A stretch of 64,000 nt of DNA, from assembly GCA_016291375.1 (NCBI GenBank), contig JAEEXE010000009.1, positions 1 to 64,000 on the forward strand, in the 5' to 3' direction. The stretch is from Butyrivibrio sp. Its GTDB lineage: Bacteria > Bacillota > Clostridia > Lachnospirales > Lachnospiraceae. A model generated the notes under the pieces. It was not told the DNA's origin, made no database searches, and worked only from the letters and a program-made list of their open reading frames with translations. The stretch's first letter is position 1. Each line of letters begins with the position of its first letter. Of this stretch, positions 17,936 through 26,405 are shown piece after piece. The translations under genes were made by a program, and so were the position numbers.

Positions 17936-19666
17936 TTAAACAGAAGTTTCTGCTGCAGCCTTTATGTTGTCCTGTGTGTACCCTATGCGTGTAACCGGAT
18001 TCTTGCTCTTTATGATCTCAAATACCCTTCCGATTATCTGCTTGCTTTCCGCACCACTCTTTAATGAAGGTAAGCTATACGCACCATTTTCTTTATCCAA
18101 TATTACTATCTCGTTGTTGTTCTCTACTCCGTTCTGATAGTTTATCTTGTGATACGTCCAGAGGATATCCGAATAGGGTATGATCATTCTCCTTCCGCCA
18201 AGTGCAACAATATACCTCTCTGCGCAGTATATTTCTTCGGAAACCTTATATGTCTGGGGTGAAGCAAGAGCTGATTCAAGTCCCATGTATTCTGTATCTG
18301 ACATGTATGTCAGATCTTTTTTAAATTTCCTTAAAGCGGCAATCTGTATCAGAAGTCCCAAAAGAGTAAACGCTACTATAAAGATAGCTATTATTGCAAC
18401 TGTTTCAACTGTGCTCTTGGTAACTCCGCCGCCCTTGTAGCTGTCCTCGATCACAAGTGAGTATGCTCCAAAAAGATTTCCGGCATCACTCTCTGAATAG
18501 TCTTCTTCGTAGTAGCTGTTGAGGTAATCTATTGCATACTCAGCTGTCTCATCGGAAATCTCGCCGCAGTATCCGTGGAGGATTACCTTACCTTTCTCCT
18601 GTATCGCTTTGATTGCCTTGGAGTATTCGGCGTCATCAAACTCCGCGATAACGAGTGCATTCTGTCCGAATACTATATAGTCTGCAGAGGAGCTGCCGGT
18701 TGAACGCACAACCACCGGATAGTATTCCGTGGTGATCTCTGCAACAGATTTTTTTCTCAGATATTGATAATCCTCATTGGAATCCATATCGTAAACCCTG
18801 GAAGCACCTCCCGAAGGCTTGTAAAATTCTGTATATGCATAAAGATCGGCAGGAACAGCAATTCCAAGTATCACGATTATCAGACTGATCAAGACGCCTC
18901 TCTTTGCCTTTTTATAATAATTGGAAATTACGGGAAAAGTGATTCTGGAAACAGCCTGCTTAACTGAAACCACCGGCTCCCTTTTTACCTTATCAGCAGG
19001 ATTGTAGTCCTGTACCGATGATTCAAAAGAGACAAGCGCTTTGCGCTCTCTTCTAAGTTTGCCTCCCACATTTAACATAACTATGAGAGAAACAATGGCC
19101 GCTATTATGTGAAACAGGAACTTATCTACGATCACAGTCAACACATCCGGATCTGCTTTGATAAGGTCCTGATATCTTACAACATACTTGCTCTCGTCAA
19201 TTCCGCACTCCATTACATATGAGCGATAGAATCTTGCAACTTCATTATCTATATCGCTAATGCGGGCAACAAAGGTGTAAGGCTCACTGTTGTATTGATC
19301 CGGTGTGATCTCACCGTCTACGTATTTCCAGGTTTCATCAGCCATAGCGTCAAGTTGTTTGCTCGCTTCTTCTCCAACTTTAAACGCGATAAAAGAGCTG
19401 TCATCAAGCCAAGCTATGTAGTAGTACTCTGCTTTATTGTCTTCATCTCCGTCGCGGCTCGCAAAGCACCCCAGGTTTTGGTCAATCGTGACCTTTACAT
19501 ATTTATTTGGAAGGGACGCTTCGCCGTATTCTTCCAAATACTGATTTAAGGTCGGGTAGCTGCCCGTAGCAACTTCTCTTACATCTCCCCATCCGGGCAC
19601 TGTGAGAGCGATTGCTCCCAAGAATATTATCAGCGCCAGGAAAAACAATACTTTTCTTTTGAACAT
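17936..19666 (-). CDS. Four-helix membrane protein of unknown function upstream of the PP2C gene
   Basis: 576 aa; no family recognised with confidence. Transmembrane segments near 5-22, 185-205, 265-287 and 420-445 split it into two extracytoplasmic loops and a cytosolic C-terminus. The C-terminal domain (RYIVALGGRRMIIPYSDILWTY) has the look of a PH-like/YcxB-type beta fold, seen in membrane proteins that read a cytosolic signal; this is a guess. Start behind GGAGGAG at 3-nt spacing. It is 86 bp from the PP2C gene and may be part of the kinase/phosphatase unit. Confidence 0.7.
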   Translation of the reverse strand: MFKRKVLFFLALIIFLGAIALTVPGWGDVREVATGSYPTLNQYLEEYGEASLPNKYVKVTIDQNLGCFASRDGDEDNKAEYYYIAWLDDSSFIAFKVGEEASKQLDAMADETWKYVDGEITPDQYNSEPYTFVARISDIDNEVARFYRSYVMECGIDESKYVVRYQDLIKADPDVLTVIVDKFLFHIIAAIVSLIVMLNVGGKLRRERKALVSFESSVQDYNPADKVKREPVVSVKQAVSRITFPVISNYYKKAKRGVLISLIIVILGIAVPADLYAYTEFYKPSGGASRVYDMDSNEDYQYLRKKSVAEITTEYYPVVVRSTGSSSADYIVFGQNALVIAEFDDAEYSKAIKAIQEKGKVILHGYCGEISDETAEYAIDYLNSYYEEDYSESDAGNLFGAYSLVIEDSYKGGGVTKSTVETVAIIAIFIVAFTLLGLLIQIAALRKFKKDLTYMSDTEYMGLESALASPQTYKVSEEIYCAERYIVALGGRRMIIPYSDILWTYHKINYQNGVENNNEIVILDKENGAYSLPSLKSGAESKQIIGRVFEIIKSKNPVTRIGYTQDNIKAAAETSV

Positions 19667-19752
19667 AGCTCCTCCGATAAAATAGCTTTTCTGTTCTATA
19701 TATTTATACAGTTTAGATACCTGTTTTGTTGCATGTGGTATTTCCTCAGGCT

Positions 19753-22700
19753 TTATCCTATTCCGTAGGCGTCCTTCTGCTCCTGTGGCATTTCGTGATC
19801 CTTTAAGATGTCTTTGGCTTTTTTGATAAGGTCGTCTAGTGTGTAGTGGCGGAAGTAGCCGAGGTGATATTTATATTCTTTATCCTTGGATATACATGGG
19901 AATGTATCTGTTGGTGAGTGGTAACCCATGGAGGATCTTACGCATCCAAGTTCTATAAAGCTATCCGTATCTATTATGCTTGTCATCGAGTTCCCTGGCA
20001 TATACAAATACATGCAAGATTGATCAATATCAAAAGTAAATTCACAATCATTTCCGGTTACATCTCGTCCCGCGTAATCTGATTGTCCTACAGTCTCCCC
20101 CGTTAATGCATTATATCTACAGAGTTTTCCGTCAAAAAATGGTACTAGTAAAAGCTCTGTACCGCTTTTTTTATCACTAAAAAAAGCGGGTTTAAACATT
20201 CCTACATCAAGCGATGGAATATCTGCCTGTTCTTTTCCTTTAATATCACTTATAACGATATCTTTTTTGTCATATGCCGCAAGTAATGTTCCGTCCTCAT
20301 TCATGGAAACATATTGAGTTTCATCCCATCCGTCATGATATTCGAAATGATATATCTCGTTTTCATCTATATCGATAATATAATCATTAGTTCCGGATAC
20401 GTAGATATATCCTTGCTTCTCGAAATAAAACAGATCCTTGATCGAAGCTAATTTTTCTAACGGAACGTGGTATCTGTCTCTTTTTCCTGAAGAAACATCA
20501 TATACTACTGCAAAATAATCGGAATTATCACGATCCATAAATACAATCTTTCCGTTATCATATTTTGGCTCAACTAAATCATGAAATGTGTGGTCATTTA
20601 GCTTTTGTTCCGTGTATTCTCCGGTATTACAGTCAATACTGTATAGGATCAGATCGGAATACAATTCTGATGCGTGATTGGTTACCAGTAATTTTCCTTC
20701 ATAGCTTCCCAATATCGAAAGATGACCAGCGTTGTTTTTACTAATCGGAAGTATTCCACTTGTCTTATAAGCCATAGTATTTGGATCAAATATATCCAAA
20801 ACAGTCTCATCTTCCTTTTTAAAAACCGTAACCGCTACATTATCATCAAGAAATGATCTGAAAAGACTCTCTACCTCAGGCGAATTTTCATAAGAAGTCC
20901 ACTCCTTATCACTTGTAAGTGAAGTATAATAAATAATTCGACTGCTGTTACGTTGCGAAACATATATACCGGCACCTGTAGCAACTTTGGTGATATTATC
21001 TGCAAAATACTTCATAACAGCGATAGAATCACTTTTACTTGGCATTGGAGGATCGATCGTCGCATCTCCGCCGTTTGAAGTTATCAATCCGGGAAACTGA
21101 TCATCTTTATTTGCATACCCATATATTATTGGACAATCTATAGCATAGTGATGCAGCTTTTCTCCGGACTCCATGTCATAAATATCGCAGACATTGCTCG
21201 AATAATAAGATACCGAATTGCTAGCCGGAGTATATATAAAGTCTGCACTGTATGAAATACCATCGTACAAAAATTCATTTTCCCACTTTACGGACAGATC
21301 GTTCGTATCAAAGCATTGAATCATCTCTCGATCGGTAGAAAATATTTTCATATTATAAAAACCTGTATTTGAAGAATTCATCTCTTCTGTAGTGTAAGCC
21401 AAAAGAAAATCACTATCTGTCGGCAAAAGAGCTGATTTAATATTTAAAGACGATATCCCCGTATCTTTTATTATTGCCTTGTCCGCTATTATGTCATATA
21501 TTCCAATCGCACAATTTTCTTCATGCGTTATACAGGTAAATGCAATCTTGCTATTGTCGGGCGATAAAGAAACATTTCCTAAACCGCGCGAACTATTCAT
21601 AGAATCTGTTATTTCCGCAGGAAGCTTATACTCCGCAATTTCTGATCCGTCAGTTTGAGAAAGAATACAAAATTCGCCGTCACTTAACGCTATTAAAAGG
21701 TTTCCATCCGGTCTTATATTAACTCTTCCCGATACTGATTCATCCGAATATTCTTTTTCCCATACAATGCTGCCATCATCGGGATTAATACACTTTAAAA
21801 AATGAGCTCCAATTATCAATACTTTTCTGCCCGAAAGAATCTTATAATTCTTGGGAACAGAATTACTGTCATCAGGAACAAAGCTATACAATTCGTCATG
21901 AGTCTTTGCATCCCATATCTTGATAATGCCTTTGGTATCCATAGCTACAAAGAGTTTTTCCTCAGCACTTGTATCCATCGTGTTTATAGCATTAGGCATT
22001 TCATAATTCCAAACAGGCGCAATATTTGCAGAAGATATCGGAATATATGCCATTGTGGCGTCTGTTATCGCTTTAACAGCCTCATCGGTAACAGGTCTGT
22101 CGGGCATCTCTTCATTCGGAAGGGAATAAATAGCCAGATGAAGCGCATCCATTCTGTCATCTTGGTCCATCAGTTTCTGCGCCTCATTTGCAAGGTATTT
22201 GGACTGGCTTATGAGCGAAGCGCGGTAGCTATCGTTAACCTTCTTATTGCTGTAGATCATGTATCCTGCAAAAGCAAGCGTCACAACCATTACCGCAGCA
22301 AAAACAGCAGTCAGTCGTTTCATCTTGTACTGACGCTGTCTATCCATAAGTTCATTATATTCACAACCTATAAGAGCAGCTACAAGGCGCGGCAACTCTA
22401 CGTTCTTGGCTTCTCTTGCAGGAAGTCTAAAGTCACAGGAAAGAGGTTCTACAGGGATTGTCTCAGTTTCTTCGATCCCCTGCTCATTGACTCTTGTGAC
22501 TTGTTTATTTTTTAAAATCTCAGGCACAACATCTACAGGCTCGCCATCAGCCAGAACCGTAAGGATCTGATCCTGAGTATGGTTCTGTAAAAAGAGCTTT
22601 ATCTCTCTTTCAACCCACATTGATTTGCATGTGTTGGTTGAACAAATAACAATAAGATAGTCGGCATTCTCAAGAGCCTCAGCGATAGTCCCGCTGAGGT

Positions 22701-22881
22701 CGCTTGTAATCGGAAGTTCATCAGTATCCCTGAATATCCTCTCTATCCTTTTAACGCCGGTCTTTTTTTGTATCTTGCGCGGAATGTGATAGTGCTCAAG
22801 ACTGCGCTCGATCGTAGCTGCGATCTTGTTATCAAGCTCAGCGTGTTTGTATGAAATAAATGCATTGTAGTGTGTACTCAT
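19753..22881 (-). CDS. TIR domain-TM-beta-propeller protein (copy 1)
   Basis: 1042 aa; start corrected to ATG 22881 behind AAGGAG (the track used an upstream TTG). TIR domain about 1-140: NAFISYKHAELD, RIFRDTDELPITSDLSG, ADYLIVICS, and SMWVEREIKLF, which supplies the S-x-W-x-x-x-E-type Glu that is catalytic in NADase TIRs. A transmembrane segment near 190-212 is followed by about 800 residues of WD40/quinoprotein-like blades. The tail LGYFRHYTLDDLIKKAKDIL is shared with copy 2. The N-terminal 140 residues are nearly identical to copy 2 while the propeller differs. Inferred: TIR inside, propeller outside. Confidence 0.88.
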   Translation of the reverse strand: MSTHYNAFISYKHAELDNKIAATIERSLEHYHIPRKIQKKTGVKRIERIFRDTDELPITSDLSGTIAEALENADYLIVICSTNTCKSMWVEREIKLFLQNHTQDQILTVLADGEPVDVVPEILKNKQVTRVNEQGIEETETIPVEPLSCDFRLPAREAKNVELPRLVAALIGCEYNELMDRQRQYKMKRLTAVFAAVMVVTLAFAGYMIYSNKKVNDSYRASLISQSKYLANEAQKLMDQDDRMDALHLAIYSLPNEEMPDRPVTDEAVKAITDATMAYIPISSANIAPVWNYEMPNAINTMDTSAEEKLFVAMDTKGIIKIWDAKTHDELYSFVPDDSNSVPKNYKILSGRKVLIIGAHFLKCINPDDGSIVWEKEYSDESVSGRVNIRPDGNLLIALSDGEFCILSQTDGSEIAEYKLPAEITDSMNSSRGLGNVSLSPDNSKIAFTCITHEENCAIGIYDIIADKAIIKDTGISSLNIKSALLPTDSDFLLAYTTEEMNSSNTGFYNMKIFSTDREMIQCFDTNDLSVKWENEFLYDGISYSADFIYTPASNSVSYYSSNVCDIYDMESGEKLHHYAIDCPIIYGYANKDDQFPGLITSNGGDATIDPPMPSKSDSIAVMKYFADNITKVATGAGIYVSQRNSSRIIYYTSLTSDKEWTSYENSPEVESLFRSFLDDNVAVTVFKKEDETVLDIFDPNTMAYKTSGILPISKNNAGHLSILGSYEGKLLVTNHASELYSDLILYSIDCNTGEYTEQKLNDHTFHDLVEPKYDNGKIVFMDRDNSDYFAVVYDVSSGKRDRYHVPLEKLASIKDLFYFEKQGYIYVSGTNDYIIDIDENEIYHFEYHDGWDETQYVSMNEDGTLLAAYDKKDIVISDIKGKEQADIPSLDVGMFKPAFFSDKKSGTELLLVPFFDGKLCRYNALTGETVGQSDYAGRDVTGNDCEFTFDIDQSCMYLYMPGNSMTSIIDTDSFIELGCVRSSMGYHSPTDTFPCISKDKEYKYHLGYFRHYTLDDLIKKAKDILKDHEMPQEQKDAYGIG

Positions 22882-22888
22882 TTTCAAA

Positions 22889-22942
22889 CTCCTTAATTCT
22901 TAAGAAAACTTAAGAATTATCTACAACGGTTCTTAAGAATTG
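22889..22942. repeat. Repeated CTTAAGAATT elements abutting the RBS of TIR copy 1
   Basis: AATTCTTAAG-AAAA-CTTAAGAATT (22895-22918) is a perfect 10-bp inverted repeat. A third copy of TTCTTAAGAATT lies at 22931-22942. The stem ends exactly at the Shine-Dalgarno AAGGAG (22889-22894) of the TIR gene. It could be an operator or an RNA hairpin affecting translation. Confidence 0.55.
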
Positions 22943-22953
22943 TCTGCTATCAT

Positions 22954-23465
22954 AGATAAAGTCGACGGTCTATACTATTGTTTTCCTTGAAAGCAGTCCC
23001 AAACCATTTAAGGATTACAATGATACCTTTGTTCATAAATTCTCAACTGCATCTGACAGCGGTCTCAAGCTAAACATGTTGCAAAATTATATATTTGTCC
23101 CGGTTGATATTTTCCTTGAGAAACTTCATAATAGTGGTATACAAAGCGAATTAGATGCATGGCTTGCATTCCTTGGATGCGATGAACCGGATTATATAAT
23201 TTCTCTTATCGAGCAGTATCCTTCATTTGAAGCAATGTATCAGGATCTATATAACATGTGTCTGAACACAGAAAGGATGATGGATATGTTCTCTGAAGAG
23301 CTTAAAATACTTGATCGAAACACAGTTAAATATATGATTGATGAGCTTCAGGACGAACTTGATGATACTAAGGCACAACTTACTGATGCACACAAACAGC
23401 TTGCTGATAAAGATGCTACCATTGCCAAGCTGCAACAGGAATTACAAAAACACCAAAGCAAATAA
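22954..23465 (+). pseudogene. 5'-truncated Rpn/PD-(D/E)XK nuclease-family transposase relic
   Basis: The track lists only 23076-23465, but the same frame is open from about 22954 (after a TAG) and reads VYTIVFLESSPKPFKDYND upstream of the first Met. Residues DTGLKL-like SDSGLKLNMLQNYIFVPVDIF, CDEPDYIISLIEQYP and the helical LDRNTVKYMIDELQDE tail match the C-terminal half of the Rpn recombination-promoting nuclease family common in Lachnospiraceae. The catalytic N-terminal nuclease half is missing. It is the only plus-strand gene-like sequence in the island, wedged between two minus-strand genes, and marks past recombination. Confidence 0.75.
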
Positions 23466-23525
23466 CGTCCACATGAGCCGGATCACACAATCCGGCTTTT
23501 TTCATATCAATTTACCGTAATAACA

Positions 23526-24065
23526 TCATTTTTTAGGTGCCAAAATCCCTGTAGTGATATTCATGAATCCAGCAATAAGTATTAAGGGATATTGCAGAAA
23601 ATAGATAATCACGGAAAGTCCTGTATTATCCTCAAACAATTCCTCTCCCCCTGCTGAAAAAGATATAGTGCCATGAATATATTGATTCACAAAATAATCT
23701 ATAAAATTTTTACATCCTAATTCGATTATTTTACTTATATGCTGTCCTTTACAAAGTCTACTGATACTACCATTATTTATGTAACAAGTCTTATAATCGA
23801 GATATGTAAAGAATACAATTAAACCGATCATCACTACTGTAAGGATTACTTTTTTGTATATGTCAAAAGATGATCCATCTCTATACATGCCAACTTTAGC
23901 ACTTATTCCGATAATGCTTCCAAATATCAAACCACCAAAAGGAATAAAAAATAAGAACGCAGCCAATAGCATATTAATATCAAGTAATAATGCTAAGTAG
24001 TAAACTACAGTACATATTATTAGCCCAATAAAAGTGTTTTTTATAAAATACAGATTCTTTTTCAT
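23526..24065 (-). CDS. Hypothetical membrane protein
   Basis: 179 aa, four or five hydrophobic segments (about 9-28, 30-55, 70-95 and 145-172), with a cysteine-containing loop (YKTCYINNGSISRLCKGQH) between the third and fourth. No family recognised. Start behind AGGAAAATTGT. Base composition is AT-rich like its neighbours. It lies between the paralogous membrane-protein pair and the Rpn relic; no function can be given. Confidence 0.6.
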   Translation of the reverse strand: MKKNLYFIKNTFIGLIICTVVYYLALLLDINMLLAAFLFFIPFGGLIFGSIIGISAKVGMYRDGSSFDIYKKVILTVVMIGLIVFFTYLDYKTCYINNGSISRLCKGQHISKIIELGCKNFIDYFVNQYIHGTISFSAGGEELFEDNTGLSVIIYFLQYPLILIAGFMNITTGILAPKK

Positions 24066-24136
24066 ACAATTTTCCTCTTCCTAAATCTTTTTTACCAATC
24101 CACTATCTCATCTCAGCGTTTTCAAACTCCATGTAT

Positions 24137-24208
24137 TCATCTACAGGACGCATCATAGTAATCCATTGACAGTTTGGCATCGTAAAATTTTCCGTCGTTG
24201 TATCCCAT
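24137..24208 (-). CDS. Possible 23-codon ORF or gene remnant
   Basis: Too short for the track. AGGAGGAG, 6 nt, then ATG opens MGYNDGKFYDAKLS..., ending at TGA. Shifting frame near the end reads on to RPVDEYMEFENAEMR and a stop about 50 bases later, so it may be a frameshifted remnant. The good ribosome site is the only support. Confidence 0.25.
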   Translation of the reverse strand: MGYNDGKFYDAKLSMDYYDASCR

Positions 24209-24257
24209 TTTCTTCTCTCCTCCTACGCGTTTAAAAACACCAACAATGCCTTACTCT

Positions 24258-25238
24258 CTATATAGCGTTCGGTAACTTAAAGCCAAAGAACTTTTCTATA
24301 TACTTATTAATTCCTTCACTTCCAAAGAAAAGTCTGGGGTTTGATAAATAATAAGATATTAAAGTGGCTACTATGATTCCCAAGAGTATGGATATGATCC
24401 AAAATAATACTCTTGCAACAATTGACCCTCCGGCATTATTTAGTAACCACGTCTTACGAACAGCAAAAACAAACAGTGCACAAAATACAAATGTTATCAG
24501 CCAATATATTATTATTCTATTATCAATAGTTAACTTGCATTTTATACCAAGGAGTTTCTTTACATCGTCTAGACTGCAATCATATCCCTCTGGATGTCTC
24601 GCACTAGGTCTTATTACGGTACATAATAATTCCTCGGAATTATCAAGCTCGTATGTCCAAAAATATGTTTCTTTATCTTTATAATTAAGAGGCAAATAAT
24701 TAAAAGTCCCCTTTTTAAAGCTCATATTCTTTATTTCATCACCGATCCATATTCCATAGTATATATCTCCATGATCCTGTGTTCCGGGAATATACCAATA
24801 ATGCGTAAAGCAATCAAATATAATTCCCATCATAAAGTCATACTCATGCACAAAGCCATCGCAATATTCATATTCTACGCTTACACGATTACGTTCCTCA
24901 TTTTTTTGATATAATTCCCCAGATTTTCTATCAAATTTATAAGTCACTATTCCTAAATCAGATTTATCTGATCTAGAAACACCCCATAGAACAGCATCTT
25001 CCCAATCATATCTCTGCACAACTTCTATATTCAGGTCTTCAATAGCATCTTCTACCGAAGCGTACCTTCCCAAAGCCTCCCCCGCGGCATTCTTTGCCTC
25101 ATCATCTTTCGGATCAAAATATATAGAGTTATATTTGGGATTCTTTACGTTCGTTGCATAATTTCCATATCCTCCAGTGAACGAGCAAATCATTATTAGC
25201 ACTAAAACTGTCATGAATACTTTATTAGTTGTCTTCAT
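24258..25238 (-). CDS. Membrane-anchored protein, paralogue of the next gene upstream
   Basis: About 326 aa from ATG 25238 (MKTTNKVFMTVLVL), which has GGAG 9 nt upstream; the track's start at 25268 is less likely. Layout: N-terminal signal anchor (about 6-24), an extracytoplasmic domain of about 200 residues, then two transmembrane helices (about 230-250 and 262-285) and a short tail. Shared with its paralogue: DIYYGIWIGDEIKNMSF, KKLLGIKCKLTID-RIIIY, and FWIIS. No known family recognised. It lies between the two TIR-propeller genes. Confidence 0.7.
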   Translation of the reverse strand: MKTTNKVFMTVLVLIMICSFTGGYGNYATNVKNPKYNSIYFDPKDDEAKNAAGEALGRYASVEDAIEDLNIEVVQRYDWEDAVLWGVSRSDKSDLGIVTYKFDRKSGELYQKNEERNRVSVEYEYCDGFVHEYDFMMGIIFDCFTHYWYIPGTQDHGDIYYGIWIGDEIKNMSFKKGTFNYLPLNYKDKETYFWTYELDNSEELLCTVIRPSARHPEGYDCSLDDVKKLLGIKCKLTIDNRIIIYWLITFVFCALFVFAVRKTWLLNNAGGSIVARVLFWIISILLGIIVATLISYYLSNPRLFFGSEGINKYIEKFFGFKLPNAI

Positions 25239-25291
25239 TACCAATTTCTCCATCCTTCTAAAATTCATTGCATCTTTTACAGGCGGTTTAA

Positions 25292-26308
25292 TTACAGCGC
25301 CGCTGGATTGTTGGGTATAGTTATTCCAAATATTTTTTCCACTAATCTGACCGTTTGCAAACCATAAACAAGCCTTGGATTATATATAAAATTGATGATC
25401 AGCAATGCCACAACAGCACACAACACTATTGATATCAGCCAAAACAGTATCTTCTGTATTGATATCCCGGATACTGTTTGATTAAGCATGACAGATTTGA
25501 TGATTGATAAAATTGTCAGCAATGTCAATATAACTGTTATTATCAAATATATGATGATGCGCTTGTCGAAGGTGTATTTACACTTCATGCCTAAAAGTTC
25601 TTTTACATCTTTCGTATTATAGCTGAATCCTTCATCATCATCTTCCATGATGGCTTGACCAAGTATCTCCATAGAATCTTCTAGTTCATATGTGCATAAA
25701 TAAGCGTTTTTTCCCTCATACTTATCTATAGGACTGTATTCTAGTTTTCCTTTTTCGAATGATATATCTTTTACTTCTTCTCCAAACCATAATCCATAAT
25801 AAATATCTCCGATTTTTCCAGCTTCACTTTTACCTTGAGGGATAAAATGTCCACCACCTGCGCTCGAACACATAAGATCAAATATAGCCAAATCATCACA
25901 CCAGTCGGCATCCCCTATGTTCTTATAGTATAACGTCACCGATATGCTGTTCTCTGCCACTACTTTGTATAATTCTTTTGTATCGGTTTTATAGCGGTAG
26001 CACACCAACACATCTTCAGACTTCCAACCTTCAAGAACCAGCAAATATATTTCGTCGTTGGATCTATATTCTTTTAATGTATCAAGTCCTATATATTCCT
26101 TTACATCATCTATCGATTCATATTTGTCTATATACTCAAAATCTTCCGGAGCATCATTTGTTTCTGTCGCTAGTACAGGCAAGTAGGCATCTTTTCTGCC
26201 AAATACCTTGTAACGCGGGGAAGATATATACTTAGTGATAAAAACGTTAATAGGTATTATTATTGCAACTATAAGTAAAACAAAAAGGATAATATTAATT
26301 TTCTTCAT
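25292..26308 (-). CDS. Membrane-anchored protein, paralogue of the gene downstream
   Basis: 338 aa from ATG 26308 (MKKINIILFVLLIVAI), supported by GGAGG at 9-nt spacing; the track's 26332 start lacks this. Same plan as its neighbour: N-terminal anchor, extracytoplasmic domain, two C-terminal transmembrane helices. Matching segments include GDIYYGLWFGEEVKDISF, VKELLGMKCKYTFDKRIIIY and ILFWLISIV. The two clearly arose by tandem duplication and have since diverged widely. Function unknown. Confidence 0.7.
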   Translation of the reverse strand: MKKINIILFVLLIVAIIIPINVFITKYISSPRYKVFGRKDAYLPVLATETNDAPEDFEYIDKYESIDDVKEYIGLDTLKEYRSNDEIYLLVLEGWKSEDVLVCYRYKTDTKELYKVVAENSISVTLYYKNIGDADWCDDLAIFDLMCSSAGGGHFIPQGKSEAGKIGDIYYGLWFGEEVKDISFEKGKLEYSPIDKYEGKNAYLCTYELEDSMEILGQAIMEDDDEGFSYNTKDVKELLGMKCKYTFDKRIIIYLIITVILTLLTILSIIKSVMLNQTVSGISIQKILFWLISIVLCAVVALLIINFIYNPRLVYGLQTVRLVEKIFGITIPNNPAAL

Positions 26309-26405
26309 TAATTTGATCCTCCAATCCAGCAATTATATTAACACCTACTTCCTCATTATTACTTACCCCTTCCTCACTATTTATCTCTACCTCTTTTTCA
26401 TTTCT

